Shown here piece by piece: positions 44,280 through 54,528 of a DNA stretch of 64,000 nt. Location: contig CAZITO010000001.1 of the NCBI GenBank assembly GCA_964542225.1, positions 1 through 64,000 of the forward strand, in the 5' to 3' direction. This DNA is from Scybalousia_A sp964542225. Lineage in GTDB: Bacteria > Bacteroidota > Bacteroidia > Bacteroidales > P3. Position 1 is the first letter of the stretch. Each line of letters opens with the position of its first letter. The translations under genes and the position numbers were made by a program. A model generated the notes under the pieces. The model saw nothing but the letters and a program-made list of their open reading frames with translations. It had not been told where the DNA came from and made no database searches.

Positions 44280-46490
44280 TTAAAATTTCATTCTTTGATA
44301 CTTAATAAAATTCTTTTTGTAGGCTTTAAGAAAATGCTTAAACCATCTGTCATTATTGTATTTATCTTCCATACGATAACTTTGAGCAATTTTTTCCTGC
44401 CTTGATTTATCTTGCATAGACATCAAGTAACCTATACGCTTTTGTATCTTTTTTGTATGTTTAGCCTTGTATCCCATAAGTTTCAAAGATGCTATTGCTT
44501 CTATAGCCCCCTCATATTGTTGATACTTTATAAGATTTTCTGCTGTGCGTATGGATAAATTGTCATCGTTGAAGTTTTTCAATACGTCTCTAATTCCTTC
44601 ATGTTGAACGCTCATTTCATTAAGTTTATGAGTATTGTAAAAGTATTCCATCTTGGCATACTCCAAAAAGAATTTTGTTGTATCTCTATCGGATAATATT
44701 TGCTCACAGTTCTCTTTCATAGCAACATATTGCAGAGGTTCTTCTATCTGTCTTTTCAAACTTCTGACTCTTTGTTTGTCAAGCCTGCATTCGTTATTAC
44801 CTTTGATTTCCATTGCCTTATTGATATAGGCTTCAGCCGTATAGAAATCATTTTTTCTTATACATTCCAAAATATCATAGACCAAAACATTTATTTCATC
44901 CTGCTTTTTTTGACAAACTTTATTGTCTATGGCTCGCAAATAAGAATTCATTATTCTTTGTATTGCAGTATCCTCCTGCATTTTATACTCGGTAATCAAA
45001 TCATTGGTTAAAGCCACAAGCGAATCTGCCTTTGTCACATTTCCCTCAAATATTGCATATTCCGCCTCAGACATACGTTTGGCGCTTATCTCCCTTATGG
45101 CGCGTATATACATGGATTCCACCGCTCGTTTGTCTCCCTCTATTTTTGCCAAACGGTTGGCTTTTTCCAAAACTTCAAGAGCCTTTTCATAATTATTTAC
45201 TTGCATAAACGTACGAGTCTCAAAAAACTTGTCATCTATTGCTTTGTCAATGGTCTTTATCTTGGTGCTTTGCACGGCGAAACTTTCGCTCGGGTTTTTG
45301 TTTTCCGAGGAAGGAATATAATCTTTTTCTATTTGGGCGACTTGCTCTTCCGCATTGGAAAGAGTGTCCTTTACATAATCGGCATAGTCTAAAACATAGC
45401 CTTCAGATTTTGCATTGTTTTCAATGGAATCCAATTTAACATCGGTAGGAAGTGTTGTGCCTTGTATGGAAGCGATTTCTTTGAGTGTTTGTTCCTCAAA
45501 TTTGCCCCCCACCATTTGACTTAAACTTTTTGCCTTATAAAGCATATCTCCTCTGAGTTCCATATTTTTGGCACCTTGCAGGTTCTTTGCTGTGGTAAGA
45601 TAATATTCAACTACTTTGCCTACAATTTCATCAAAGGACGCATTCTCATCAATATTTTCCCTATTGCGTTGCAGATAATCAAAAGTATTTTCAGCAAAAT
45701 CACCCGCGACTTTCATTTCGCCCATTTTCAAGGCTCGTTTTGTAATGGAGATATGATTATCGTAAATTCCTTGATTACATTCTTTCAACTTTTTCTCCAC
45801 TATGGCGTTTTGACAGATGTTCATTTTATCCGTTTTGCAAAAATCTTGCAATTGGGTAAGTATATCATAAGCATAAGCATATTTACCCTCTTTTATCAAA
45901 GCAATGGATTGTAAAAGGTTTTTGTCGTATGTATATACCAACATATTGCCACAGAGTTTTTTCTGCTCTGAGGTAGGAGTCATTTTTGTTAATATATCAT
46001 TAAGAATCTCTGTGGTTTTTATTATTTGAGAGGAGTCCGAAGCAAGTTTTGCCAATTCATAATGAGCCATAACATTTTTTGAATCAAGGCTTGTGGCTTT
46101 TTTCAAAAGTTGATAACCCTCATTTTTTTTGTTTTGCGAAATAAGATTAACGGCTTTTATATAATATAGTTCTGAAGAACGAGGTGTAAGAAAGTCCAAC
46201 AATTCTTTGTTATGCTTTAATATAGTTTTTAATTCCAAATACTTGGCATAAATCTCATTATCCGAGTTATAATTTTCCTTTTCTTTTAAAAACTCCTCAG
46301 CCTTTGTTACTCTATATTGATAAACAGGCAACAAATCCACATTGTCAGCAGATATCAGGGTTAGTTCTTTGATGTGCTTATTATATTGTGAAACGAGTTC
46401 TTTCTTTTGAGAAGAAGAAAGCGATTGAGCAACAACTTGCAAACATAAAAATATTGTAATCAGGGCAAATAAAAATACACTCTTTTTCAT
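44280..46490 (-). CDS. Secreted TPR-like repeat protein, uncharacterised
   Basis: The 736-residue protein has a signal peptide (MKKSVFLFALITIFLCLQVVA) and helical TPR-like repeats throughout (YYIKAVNLISQNKKNEGYQLL, VMAHYELAKLASDSSQII, ALEVLEKANRLAKIEGD, AYINKAMEIKGNNE). The C-terminus is basic (HFLKAYKKNFIKYQRMKF). It is probably periplasmic or outer-membrane associated. No known family member is recognised with certainty. A -7 box TATCTTTGC (46517-46509, minus) precedes it. Confidence 0.75.
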   Translation of the reverse strand: MKKSVFLFALITIFLCLQVVAQSLSSSQKKELVSQYNKHIKELTLISADNVDLLPVYQYRVTKAEEFLKEKENYNSDNEIYAKYLELKTILKHNKELLDFLTPRSSELYYIKAVNLISQNKKNEGYQLLKKATSLDSKNVMAHYELAKLASDSSQIIKTTEILNDILTKMTPTSEQKKLCGNMLVYTYDKNLLQSIALIKEGKYAYAYDILTQLQDFCKTDKMNICQNAIVEKKLKECNQGIYDNHISITKRALKMGEMKVAGDFAENTFDYLQRNRENIDENASFDEIVGKVVEYYLTTAKNLQGAKNMELRGDMLYKAKSLSQMVGGKFEEQTLKEIASIQGTTLPTDVKLDSIENNAKSEGYVLDYADYVKDTLSNAEEQVAQIEKDYIPSSENKNPSESFAVQSTKIKTIDKAIDDKFFETRTFMQVNNYEKALEVLEKANRLAKIEGDKRAVESMYIRAIREISAKRMSEAEYAIFEGNVTKADSLVALTNDLITEYKMQEDTAIQRIMNSYLRAIDNKVCQKKQDEINVLVYDILECIRKNDFYTAEAYINKAMEIKGNNECRLDKQRVRSLKRQIEEPLQYVAMKENCEQILSDRDTTKFFLEYAKMEYFYNTHKLNEMSVQHEGIRDVLKNFNDDNLSIRTAENLIKYQQYEGAIEAIASLKLMGYKAKHTKKIQKRIGYLMSMQDKSRQEKIAQSYRMEDKYNNDRWFKHFLKAYKKNFIKYQRMKF

Positions 46491-46508
46491 ACTACATTAT
46501 ATTATTTG

Positions 46509-46517
46509 GCAAAGATA
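46509..46517 (-). promoter_or_regulatory. -7 box of the 44.3-46.5 kb TPR gene
   Basis: TATCTTTGC on the minus strand, 18 bp before the ATG at 46490. The -33 is not clear. Confidence 0.45.
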
Positions 46518-46582
46518 CAATATTTTTCCTTTCTCTCTTAAAAAGGGGAAAGGAAAAATATCGAACGAAAAAAACATTGTTT

Positions 46583-48112
46583 TTATAAGTGAGTTTCTTT
46601 TAACAAATCGGTTATGGTTTTTACGGGATTGAAAGTTGTCAACGGCACTTCTACAAAAATACTCAACCAATTACTCATTGCTCCATTCCATAAGCCCGGG
46701 CGTTCTTGTGCCTTTATGGTTTGCCCTTCAAAACTTTTTTCCGAAATAAAGCCCGCTTGTTTATCTATATACTTTTGCAAATTATACTTTTTTCCATCGG
46801 CTTTTCTGAAAGAAACAACCAAATCAACAGGATTAAAGTGAGTAGCCTTGACAAAAATATCTTTTTGTTCTTTGTCTTCCAAATTTACCTGCGCTTTTTC
46901 CACTATTTGCAAAGAAATATTTTTATTCTTTTCCACAAAGAAAGGACCTCCTCCAACTTCTCCCTCATTCTTAACCATACCGCAAACTCTCAAAGGTCTG
47001 TCTAAAAATCTTTTTAAGTATAATTTATATTGATTAAGTGTTTTAAACTCCGTGATATTTTTTACTTCCAATAGCCCGAGTTTATTTTTTAAAGTACTGT
47101 ATATTGATAGGAGTTCTTGTTTGGATGTTTCCTCTTTTACCAATTTTTCTTGTAAGGAAAATATTTTCTGTTGAGTTTTTAATAGCACTCCGCCCAAAAA
47201 TTCTTTGTACTTATAGGTGTCTTCTCTGTATTTGGAGCAAACATTATCAATGTTTTTTATAAAAATAATATCGGCTTTGAGTCTGTTTATGTTTTCTATC
47301 AGTGCTCCGTGACCTGAGGGACGAAAAAGCAGTTTGCCTTCTTGGGTATGAATAGGGTTATTGTTCAAATCCACTGCAATTGTATCGGTTGAGTGTTTTT
47401 GATAAGAAAATCTTATGTCAAATTTTACTCCATATTGTTGTTCGTATATGGGTAGAAGTTGTTTTTTCAATTGTTCAAAACCTTCTCTATGCTCCTCCAA
47501 TATGGAAAATTCTATTTTTGCCCTTTTATTGGTTGTGCAGTATTTGACGCTTTCCAATAGATGCTCTTCAAAAGGAGTTAAAGTTTTGTCCGCTTTTTTG
47601 TGAAACAAAATCAAGGCTTTCGGAGATTTGCCGTAATTCAAGCCCTTTTCATAAAGAATAAATTCTATTATGGTTTTATAGTTTTGTTTTTCTATTGCTT
47701 GCTCAATATCTATGTTATTGTCATGCATTTTATTTTTGAGTAAATCATAAAAAGCAAACTCTTTGATATTCTTTATAACCCTCTGAGCAGAAGGAAAATT
47801 TTTGAGCGGTGTTGATTGTTCGTCTTTATATTCATTAACAAAAGAATAAAGGTCTTTCATCATACGTGTTGCCGCTCCTGAGGCAGGTACAAATTTCATT
47901 ACCTGTTTATATTCTTTTTCTTTTCTATAAAAATTGACAAATTCCTCAATTTCTTGTGATGAAAAAGTTTTTATTCCGTCCTTTATTGTTGCAGGTCTTT
48001 GCAAATGCATAAATCCAAAACCATTAACAAAGTTGCTTATCTGTTCTTCTATCTCTGACAATCTAATGCCTTGAGCCTCTATTTGTTTTATATCTTCTTG
48101 TGTAAATTGCAT
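46583..48112 (-). CDS. DUF4301-family protein
   Basis: The 509-residue cytoplasmic protein starts MQFTQEDIKQIEAQGIRLSEIEEQ and has the family-conserved FVPASGAATRMMKDL near residue 80, FRPSGHGALIENINRL near 264, GMVKNEGEVGGGPFFVE near 378 and a C-terminal ERPGLWNGAMSNWL. The VPASGAATR segment and the GHGALIENIN element recall nucleotidyltransferase loops, but no enzymatic role is established. It is found mainly in Bacteroidota. It lies upstream of the TPR gene on the same strand, with a 92-bp gap. Confidence 0.82.
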   Translation of the reverse strand: MQFTQEDIKQIEAQGIRLSEIEEQISNFVNGFGFMHLQRPATIKDGIKTFSSQEIEEFVNFYRKEKEYKQVMKFVPASGAATRMMKDLYSFVNEYKDEQSTPLKNFPSAQRVIKNIKEFAFYDLLKNKMHDNNIDIEQAIEKQNYKTIIEFILYEKGLNYGKSPKALILFHKKADKTLTPFEEHLLESVKYCTTNKRAKIEFSILEEHREGFEQLKKQLLPIYEQQYGVKFDIRFSYQKHSTDTIAVDLNNNPIHTQEGKLLFRPSGHGALIENINRLKADIIFIKNIDNVCSKYREDTYKYKEFLGGVLLKTQQKIFSLQEKLVKEETSKQELLSIYSTLKNKLGLLEVKNITEFKTLNQYKLYLKRFLDRPLRVCGMVKNEGEVGGGPFFVEKNKNISLQIVEKAQVNLEDKEQKDIFVKATHFNPVDLVVSFRKADGKKYNLQKYIDKQAGFISEKSFEGQTIKAQERPGLWNGAMSNWLSIFVEVPLTTFNPVKTITDLLKETHL

Positions 48113-48257
48113 TTTCTTACATATTTTGTTATGATGTTACAAAGGTAGTAAATTTTGACCAACTCAGAATACAAATACTTATTCTTTTTCTTACTATGTT
48201 TTTTTCAAAAGCACAAAAAAAAGAAAGATACACCCGATAAAGCATATCTCTCTTTTG

Positions 48258-48330
<73 letters not shown>

Positions 48331-48352
48331 GATTTTCCTCATTTTTGCGATT

Positions 48353-48385
48353 GCAAAGTTAGGTGTATTTTTCCAACCCACCAAA
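48353..48385 (-). promoter_or_regulatory. Promoter of tRNA-Phe
   Basis: Minus-strand TTTG (48385-48382), 20 nt, TAACTTTGC (48361-48353): ideal consensus, about 22 bp upstream of the tRNA. Confidence 0.8.
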
Positions 48386-48601
48386 TTTTTTATAACTTTT
48401 TGTTATTTTAATTATTCAAAAAAAATACTAACTATTAAAAATCAAATATTTAAATACAATAGAAAACAATATATTTTTTCAAAAAAACAATGTAGAAAAA
48501 AGTATGTTTATTAAAGTATTCTATAAATTATTATAGAATTTGGCAAATATAAATGGTTAGTACGCCCTGCCTACAACCTGTTTTTTAAGGGCAAAAAACA
48601 G

Positions 48602-49035
48602 CAAAATCGGTTTACTGATTATCAATAAGTTACAAAACAAATTTTTGCACGCGTTTGGTCAGGTCAAAGAATCTTCGTAACTTTGCATAGAGAAATACCC
48701 CTATCACAAAATTCCCAATTTTTACCCTTGTAACTACTTGATAATCAGTAAAAACGAAACGGCGTTTTATTTTATCGAAACGCCGATTCGTCGAAATGAA
48801 TCGGCGTTTCATTTTTACAAAACGGGCGAAGAAAAAATTTTTTCCTTAAAAAACCGCTCGAAAACGCTGAAAATGACCATTTTTGCCCGATTTTGACCCC
48901 TCGAAAAATATTAACTCACTGATAATCAATGATAGCACCCCTATTTTTGAACTTTTAACACCCACTAATTAAATTTTCTGAAAAAATATTTTTTGGCTCA
49001 TACTCAGCCTGTTTTTATGGGGCAAAATCGTTACT
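48602..49035 (+). repeat. Dispersed non-coding element, copy 3 (inverted relative to copies 1 and 2)
   Basis: Inverted repeats lie at 48611-48635 and 48728-48752 with the promoter between them. The iterons follow at about 48753-48815; here the outer stem has one mismatch (ACGAAACGGCGTTT against AAACGCCGATTCGT) but the alternative pairing with the third iteron is perfect. AT palindromes and the GGCTCATACTCAGCCTG end match the other copies. The left-end CGGCTTTGCCC repeat is shortened here. The promoter points to porU, whose ATG is about 480 nt downstream. The 60-codon frame (48630-48812, -) is open but is read against the promoter. No gene is seen in 48386-48601 or 49036-49166; the latter holds the short repeat TAAGTTAGCATAAG (about 49061) and no convincing porU promoter. 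Confidence 0.83.
48654..48686 (+). promoter_or_regulatory. Promoter inside dispersed element copy 3
   Basis: TTTG (48654-48657), 20 nt, TAACTTTGC (48678-48686). It could drive a structured RNA or read through toward porU. Confidence 0.7.
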
Positions 49036-49166
49036 TTTTATGGAGTTGCACAAGTTGTAATAAGTTAGCATAAGTTGAGATAAGGTTATGCCCGTTTAGA
49101 GTTTTGAGAAAATACAATATTTTTATTTTTTTTTAGTTTACTGATAAAAATAATCATAGGTAAAAT

Positions 49167-52100
49167 ATGAAAGGTTTATTATACAAATATGTAACGGCTT
49201 TGTTGTTATGTTTTTTTATTTTATCAGCAAAGTTTTTATCTGCCTCATCTATAGTATATCCCGATAATTCCGTATTGTCTTCGGGCAAGTGGTATGCTAT
49301 AAGAATAACAGCGGACGGAGTTTATAAACTTACATACAATGATTTTTTGTCTATGGGGGTTAGTGCCGAAGAAATTAACTGGGATAATTTGTCCATATTC
49401 GGCAACGGCGGTACGGCCATAAAAGAGCATAACTCAAAATATACGCACTCCGACTTGCGAGAAAATGCCATATATGTAAATAAACAAAACGGTTATGTAC
49501 TTTTTTATGCAAAAGGTTGCACTGATATTGCTTTTGATAAAAACAACTCCGATTTTTCTTTTTCCATCAATCCCTATAATGATTTGGCCACTTATTTTGT
49601 TACCTTTGATGCAAACATAGGAGAAAAAAAACGTATAGAAAACAAAACATCACCAAATACATACGACACACTATCAAACACAGGAAAAGATTATTTTATC
49701 TATAAAAGAGAACTTGTCAACTTGATAGAATCCGGAGATTTATGGGTAGGCGAAAGAATGACTCCGTCAACGCCAAATTTGTCCATTCCTATAAGCCTCT
49801 CAAACATTTCACAAACAGAAAATGCCAAAATAAAAATATCTTTGGCAAGTGCTTCCAATATATCCACTTCATTTAGAATGGACATCAATGGCAACAACCC
49901 AAAGAACATAACCCTAAACACCTCCTCCAATGTAGACCCTGTTGCCTATATGGCAGAGAGGTTATATGATACCATTTTAAGCACACCAAACAACAATATA
50001 AATATTACATACAACTATAACAAAACCTCGGATAAAGCCTATCTGAACTATATATTGGTAAATTATAGTAAAAACCTTATCTTCAACAATAATTACCTTA
50101 GGTTCTATTCCACAAAAATAGGTTCTAACGTGAGATATAACGTAAATAATGTATTGTCGCAAAACACTATGGTTTGGGATGTAACCGACATAAACAACGT
50201 TTTTGCTTTAACCGATGTTTCTAAGGAAAACAATACTTTGGCTTTCAATATTGAAAACGACACCGTAAGAACAATAGTTGTATTAACGGGGACAAATTTT
50301 CCAACTCCTACTTTTTATTCGGAAATAGAAAATCAAAATCTGCACAATATGCAAGCAACAGATTTTGTTATTGTGTCCAACAAAGAATTTTTAGAACAAG
50401 CCAATAAACTTGCCGAATATCATAGATTGTATGATAATATAAGTGTGGAAGTGGTTGATGTGGAAAAAATTTATAATGAGTTTTCTTCCGGACAAAAAGA
50501 TTTTCTCGCCATAAGAGAATTTTTGAGAATGTTGTATAACAAATATAAAGACAGTGGCAAGCAGCCTAAAAATATTTTGTTGTTTGGCGATGGTACCTAC
50601 GACAATAAAAATATATTGGGATACAACAATAATTTTATTCCCACTTATCAGTCAAAAGGCTATTACAACAACCCCAATGGAACTTTTACAAGCGATGATG
50701 TACTTGCTTGTCTTTCCGATTATGGCAAAAATACAACAAATGATACGCTTTTGATAGGTGTGGGAAGATTGTGTGTAAACAACGTTTCTGAAGCGGAGGA
50801 AATAGTAGAGAAATGCAGACGCTATATGACCAAAGCCGACCTTTTGGAGGGAGAGGATGGGGATTGGAGAAACTTTGTTATGTTGTCTTCGGATGATGCC
50901 GATAATTTGGGCGAGTTGTACTTTATACGCAATGCTGAAAACATATACAAACAAATAGACGAAACACAGCCTTATATAAATATACAAAAGGTTTACCAAG
51001 ATGCTTATAAGGAATATACATCTTCCTCGGGTGCCACATACCCTGATGCCACAAGCACAATAGACGACAGAATGAACAAAGGTTGTTTGTTGTTTAATTA
51101 TCTTGGACATGGGTCGTACGACCATTTGTCAAGCGAAAGATTGATAACCAAAACAAATATTTCCTCTTGGAATAATTACAACAAACTGCCCTTGATGATA
51201 ACCTCCACTTGTGAATTTGCACGTTTTGATTTGGCAGACAAACAATCGGCAGGAGAATCCATAGTTTCTTCCACACAAGGAGCGGGTATAGCACTTATAG
51301 CGGCAGCAAGAAAAATAGCCTCCAACGATGGAATAAACAAAAACCTTCATAAATTTGCCTTACTCAGAAAACCAAACGGAGAGCCTTATACTTTTGGCGA
51401 AGTGAAAATGTATGCAAAAAACAATACTTATTTACAACAATCAGAAAGAAGTATTTCTCTCATTGGCGACCCTGCACTTAAAATTTCTCTTCCAAAATAC
51501 AATGTCAAAACCTTACAAATTAACAATTCTTTATATGATGAAAATACTCAAAGTTTCACAAATATAGATACCGTCGGAGCCTTATCAAATATGTATATAA
51601 AAGGAGAGATAGTAGACTTTAATGGAAACAAAATAAATGATTTTAACGGAAAACTCAAAATATATCTCTTTGACAAAAAAGCTTATTACTATACTTTGGA
51701 CAATTCCGGGCTGGATACAAATTTGCGTTTTGAACAACAAAACAATATTTTGCACAGAGGCTTTGCCCAAGTTGAGAACGGAGAATTTGAATATAGTTTT
51801 ACCATACCGAAAGATATTGCCTACAACTATGGAAGAGCAAAGATAAGTTATTATGCACAAGACTCCAATATTGACGCAGCAGGTTATACCAATGATTTTA
51901 TACTCGGCGGTATAGATACTTCCGTAAATTTGATTTCTTCAAGACCGATTGTCAATTTGTATATAAACGATAGTTCTTTTGTTAATGGAGGTATAACCAA
52001 TGAAAATCCCAATCTTTATGCTGTAATATGGGATAGTATTCCAATAAACATAGCAGGAGCAGGTTTAGGGCATGATATTGTTGCCCGATTGGACAATGCC

Positions 52101-52589
52101 GCCAATACATTTATATTGAACGATTATTACACTTATGACGAAAAAGATTTAAACAAGGGCTATATAACCTATCCTCTCACTTCTCTAAGCGAGGGAGAAC
52201 ATACTCTTTCCATAAAGGTGTGGAATATATACAACTACTCCACACAAGCAACCATAAATTTCAGGGTAATAAACTCCGAAAAGGAAGAATATGAAACCTA
52301 TAATTACCCCAACCCTTTCAATGAAAGTACCAATATTATTGTAAAATTTAACAGACCCGATAATATCAAAAAAGCAATAATAAAAATATTTAACGCACAA
52401 GGCAGAGCGGTTAAAACCATAGATGCCAGCAACCACATAGGTAGCAACAATGTTGGACCTATAAATTGGGACGGCTACTTGGACGGAGGCGGTAGAATAG
52501 GAAACGGTATATATTACTATACCGTAGAGTTAACTGATTATAACGGTAACACAACCACAAAGACAAATAAAATGTTGGTAGTAAAATAA
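49167..52589 (+). CDS. porU: Type IX secretion system sortase PorU (gingipain-family C25 peptidase)
   Basis: The 1,140-residue protein has a signal peptide (KYVTALLLCFFILSAKFLSA) and a C25 catalytic region: ILLFGDGTYDNKN, F-N-Y-L-G-H-G with H648, and STCEFARFD with nucleophile C682. The C-terminus (NYPNPFNESTNI, GNGIYYYTVELTD) is a sorting-like domain, as in known PorU. It removes the C-terminal signal of T9SS cargo at the cell surface and links cargo to lipopolysaccharide. porV follows after 55 bp and then ispF, the order known from Porphyromonas gingivalis. No promoter is obvious right upstream except that in element copy 3. Confidence 0.93.
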   Translation: MKGLLYKYVTALLLCFFILSAKFLSASSIVYPDNSVLSSGKWYAIRITADGVYKLTYNDFLSMGVSAEEINWDNLSIFGNGGTAIKEHNSKYTHSDLRENAIYVNKQNGYVLFYAKGCTDIAFDKNNSDFSFSINPYNDLATYFVTFDANIGEKKRIENKTSPNTYDTLSNTGKDYFIYKRELVNLIESGDLWVGERMTPSTPNLSIPISLSNISQTENAKIKISLASASNISTSFRMDINGNNPKNITLNTSSNVDPVAYMAERLYDTILSTPNNNINITYNYNKTSDKAYLNYILVNYSKNLIFNNNYLRFYSTKIGSNVRYNVNNVLSQNTMVWDVTDINNVFALTDVSKENNTLAFNIENDTVRTIVVLTGTNFPTPTFYSEIENQNLHNMQATDFVIVSNKEFLEQANKLAEYHRLYDNISVEVVDVEKIYNEFSSGQKDFLAIREFLRMLYNKYKDSGKQPKNILLFGDGTYDNKNILGYNNNFIPTYQSKGYYNNPNGTFTSDDVLACLSDYGKNTTNDTLLIGVGRLCVNNVSEAEEIVEKCRRYMTKADLLEGEDGDWRNFVMLSSDDADNLGELYFIRNAENIYKQIDETQPYINIQKVYQDAYKEYTSSSGATYPDATSTIDDRMNKGCLLFNYLGHGSYDHLSSERLITKTNISSWNNYNKLPLMITSTCEFARFDLADKQSAGESIVSSTQGAGIALIAAARKIASNDGINKNLHKFALLRKPNGEPYTFGEVKMYAKNNTYLQQSERSISLIGDPALKISLPKYNVKTLQINNSLYDENTQSFTNIDTVGALSNMYIKGEIVDFNGNKINDFNGKLKIYLFDKKAYYYTLDNSGLDTNLRFEQQNNILHRGFAQVENGEFEYSFTIPKDIAYNYGRAKISYYAQDSNIDAAGYTNDFILGGIDTSVNLISSRPIVNLYINDSSFVNGGITNENPNLYAVIWDSIPINIAGAGLGHDIVARLDNAANTFILNDYYTYDEKDLNKGYITYPLTSLSEGEHTLSIKVWNIYNYSTQATINFRVINSEKEEYETYNYPNPFNESTNIIVKFNRPDNIKKAIIKIFNAQGRAVKTIDASNHIGSNNVGPINWDGYLDGGGRIGNGIYYYTVELTDYNGNTTTKTNKMLVVK

Positions 52590-52644
52590 TAAAATAATAA
52601 TTATCCCGTTTTTTTACAACGAGATATCAAAAATGTAATATTAT

Positions 52645-53826
52645 ATGAAGAAGACAGGAATATTATCACTCATTTGCGGGTTATTTGTTTCAACAACTGT
52701 TTTTGCTCAAAAAAAAGTAATAGACAACGATAATATACAAGGATACATACTCAGACAACAAGTAGAGGATGGAGCAAGGCTAATCTCCTCAGGAGTTCCT
52801 TTATTGCTGATAGCACCCGACTCACGTGCCGGAGCAATGGGAGACATAGGGGCAGCAACTACGCCCGATGCTAACTCTAACCATTGGAATGCAGCCAAAA
52901 TACCTTTTGCTGAAAAGCAGTTTTTATTGTCTTTAACATACTCACCTTGGCTTAGAGATTTGGCTAACGATATAGATTTGGCTTATCTTTCAGGGTATTA
53001 CAAAATAAACGATATTAGTGCCATAGGAGCCTCCCTTACTTATTTTTCTTTGGGTTCCATAGATTTCTTTTCCGAAGAGGGTATTTCAATAGGTACATAT
53101 AAGCCAAATGAATTTGCCATAGATGTTTCCTATTCCATGAAACTGACAGAAAACTTGGCGGCATCGGTAACAGGTAGATATATTCGCTCAGACTTAACTC
53201 AAGGACAAAGTGTCAGTGGCAATTCCACTCATGCTGCTTCGGCTGTTGCTACCGATATAGGTCTTTATTATCAAAAGGATATCTCCTCAGACAAACCTGC
53301 TCAATACGCTATAGGAGTACAAATATCAAATTTGGGCAATAAAATATCATATTCCGATAATTTGGAGTCAAGCTTCTTGCCTGCCAATCTTAGAGTTGGA
53401 GGAAGGTATACCTACTCTATGGACCAATTCAATCAATTGTCCTTTATGCTAGACTTAAACAAGTTATTGGTTCCTACTCCACCTGTAAGAGACTCTTTGG
53501 GTGAAGTTTATGAAGGTTATGAGGATAATGTAGGCGTGCTTAAAGGTATTTTCCAATCTTTTTATGACGCTCCAAACGGAATAAAAGAGGAATTGCAGGA
53601 AATAAATATTTCAGCAGGTGTGGAGTATTGGTATAATAAAATGATAGCCGCTCGTGCAGGATATTTTTATGAAAACAAAAAGAAAGGCGATAGACAATAT
53701 TTGACGCTTGGTTTAGGACTTAAATACAATTCACTCGGTATAGATTTGTCTTATCTTTTACCAACCTCTCAAACAAACAATCCTTTGAAAAACACTATTA
53801 GAGTTTCTCTTTCATTTGATATGTAA
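52645..53826 (+). CDS. porV: Type IX secretion outer-membrane protein PorV (LptO)
   Basis: The 393-residue FadL-like barrel has a signal peptide (MKKTGILSLICGLFVSTTVFA) and the PorV hallmark near residue 45: GVPLLLIAPDSRAGAMGD-IGAAT, then NSNHWNAAK and TYSPWLRDLANDIDLAYLSGY. PorV collects cargo from the translocon and brings it to PorU. It ends 7 bp before the ispF start. Confidence 0.95.
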   Translation: MKKTGILSLICGLFVSTTVFAQKKVIDNDNIQGYILRQQVEDGARLISSGVPLLLIAPDSRAGAMGDIGAATTPDANSNHWNAAKIPFAEKQFLLSLTYSPWLRDLANDIDLAYLSGYYKINDISAIGASLTYFSLGSIDFFSEEGISIGTYKPNEFAIDVSYSMKLTENLAASVTGRYIRSDLTQGQSVSGNSTHAASAVATDIGLYYQKDISSDKPAQYAIGVQISNLGNKISYSDNLESSFLPANLRVGGRYTYSMDQFNQLSFMLDLNKLLVPTPPVRDSLGEVYEGYEDNVGVLKGIFQSFYDAPNGIKEELQEINISAGVEYWYNKMIAARAGYFYENKKKGDRQYLTLGLGLKYNSLGIDLSYLLPTSQTNNPLKNTIRVSLSFDM

Positions 53827-53833
53827 AAAGGAC

Positions 53834-54319
53834 ATGAAGATAAAAGTTGGTTTTGGTTACGATGTACACGCTCTAAAAGAAGGTGAAAAACTAATACTCG
53901 GCGGTGTAGAAATAGAAAATTCTCCCTTAGGAACAGTAGGACATTCCGATGCAGATGTGCTTATACATGCCATTATAGACGCAATACTTGGAGCGGCAAA
54001 TCTTAGGGATATTGGCTTTCAATACCCTGACAATATAGATAAATACAAGGGTATAAAAAGCACTCTGCTTTTGCAAGATACACTAAAAAAAACAGAACAA
54101 AAAGGGTATAAAGTAGAAAATATTGACTCTACTATATGTTTGCAATCTCCCAAAATAAGCAACTATATTCCTCTAATGCAAAAGAATTTGGCACAAGTTA
54201 TGAATTTGGATGTGGAAGATATTAGTATAAAGGCAACTACAACAGAACATTTGGGTTTTGAGGGAAGAAAAGAAGGAGTATCTGCCTACGGAGTTTGCCT
54301 TTTGTCCCAAAAAAAATAA
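53834..54319 (+). CDS. ispF: 2-C-methyl-D-erythritol 2,4-cyclodiphosphate synthase
   Basis: From the ATG at 53834 (MKIKVGFGYDVHAL) the product is 161 residues, the usual length. An upstream start overlapping porV would add six residues. The zinc ligands D-x-H of GYDVHAL, the GHSDADVLIHAI motif and the C-terminal IKATTTEHLGFEGRKEG are all present. It makes MEcPP in the MEP isoprenoid pathway. Its place after porV is conserved with P. gingivalis and is presumably historical. Confidence 0.96.
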   Translation: MKIKVGFGYDVHALKEGEKLILGGVEIENSPLGTVGHSDADVLIHAIIDAILGAANLRDIGFQYPDNIDKYKGIKSTLLLQDTLKKTEQKGYKVENIDSTICLQSPKISNYIPLMQKNLAQVMNLDVEDISIKATTTEHLGFEGRKEGVSAYGVCLLSQKK

Positions 54320-54528
54320 CTGTCAAATGTGTAACTTTTTTTTGATATTATAGTATAATATACAAATAGGCGTAGTGCAATAGATATTTGGTAAAATTTT
54401 AATAAACAAATATTTATAACAGTAAAACAATAAAAAATAAGTTTTTTTTCTTTTATGTGCTGTTTTTTTTGTAATATTGCCGTTTGAAATTAAGATGTTA
54501 GTAATTCTATTTTTATAGTACGATTTAT

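Noticed and set aside
44250..44280. Possible fourth element fragment (GGCTTCGCCC...ATGGGCGT)
   Set aside because: Only a short GC-rich hairpin word similar to the left end of copies 1 and 2; promoter, inverted repeats and iterons are all absent.
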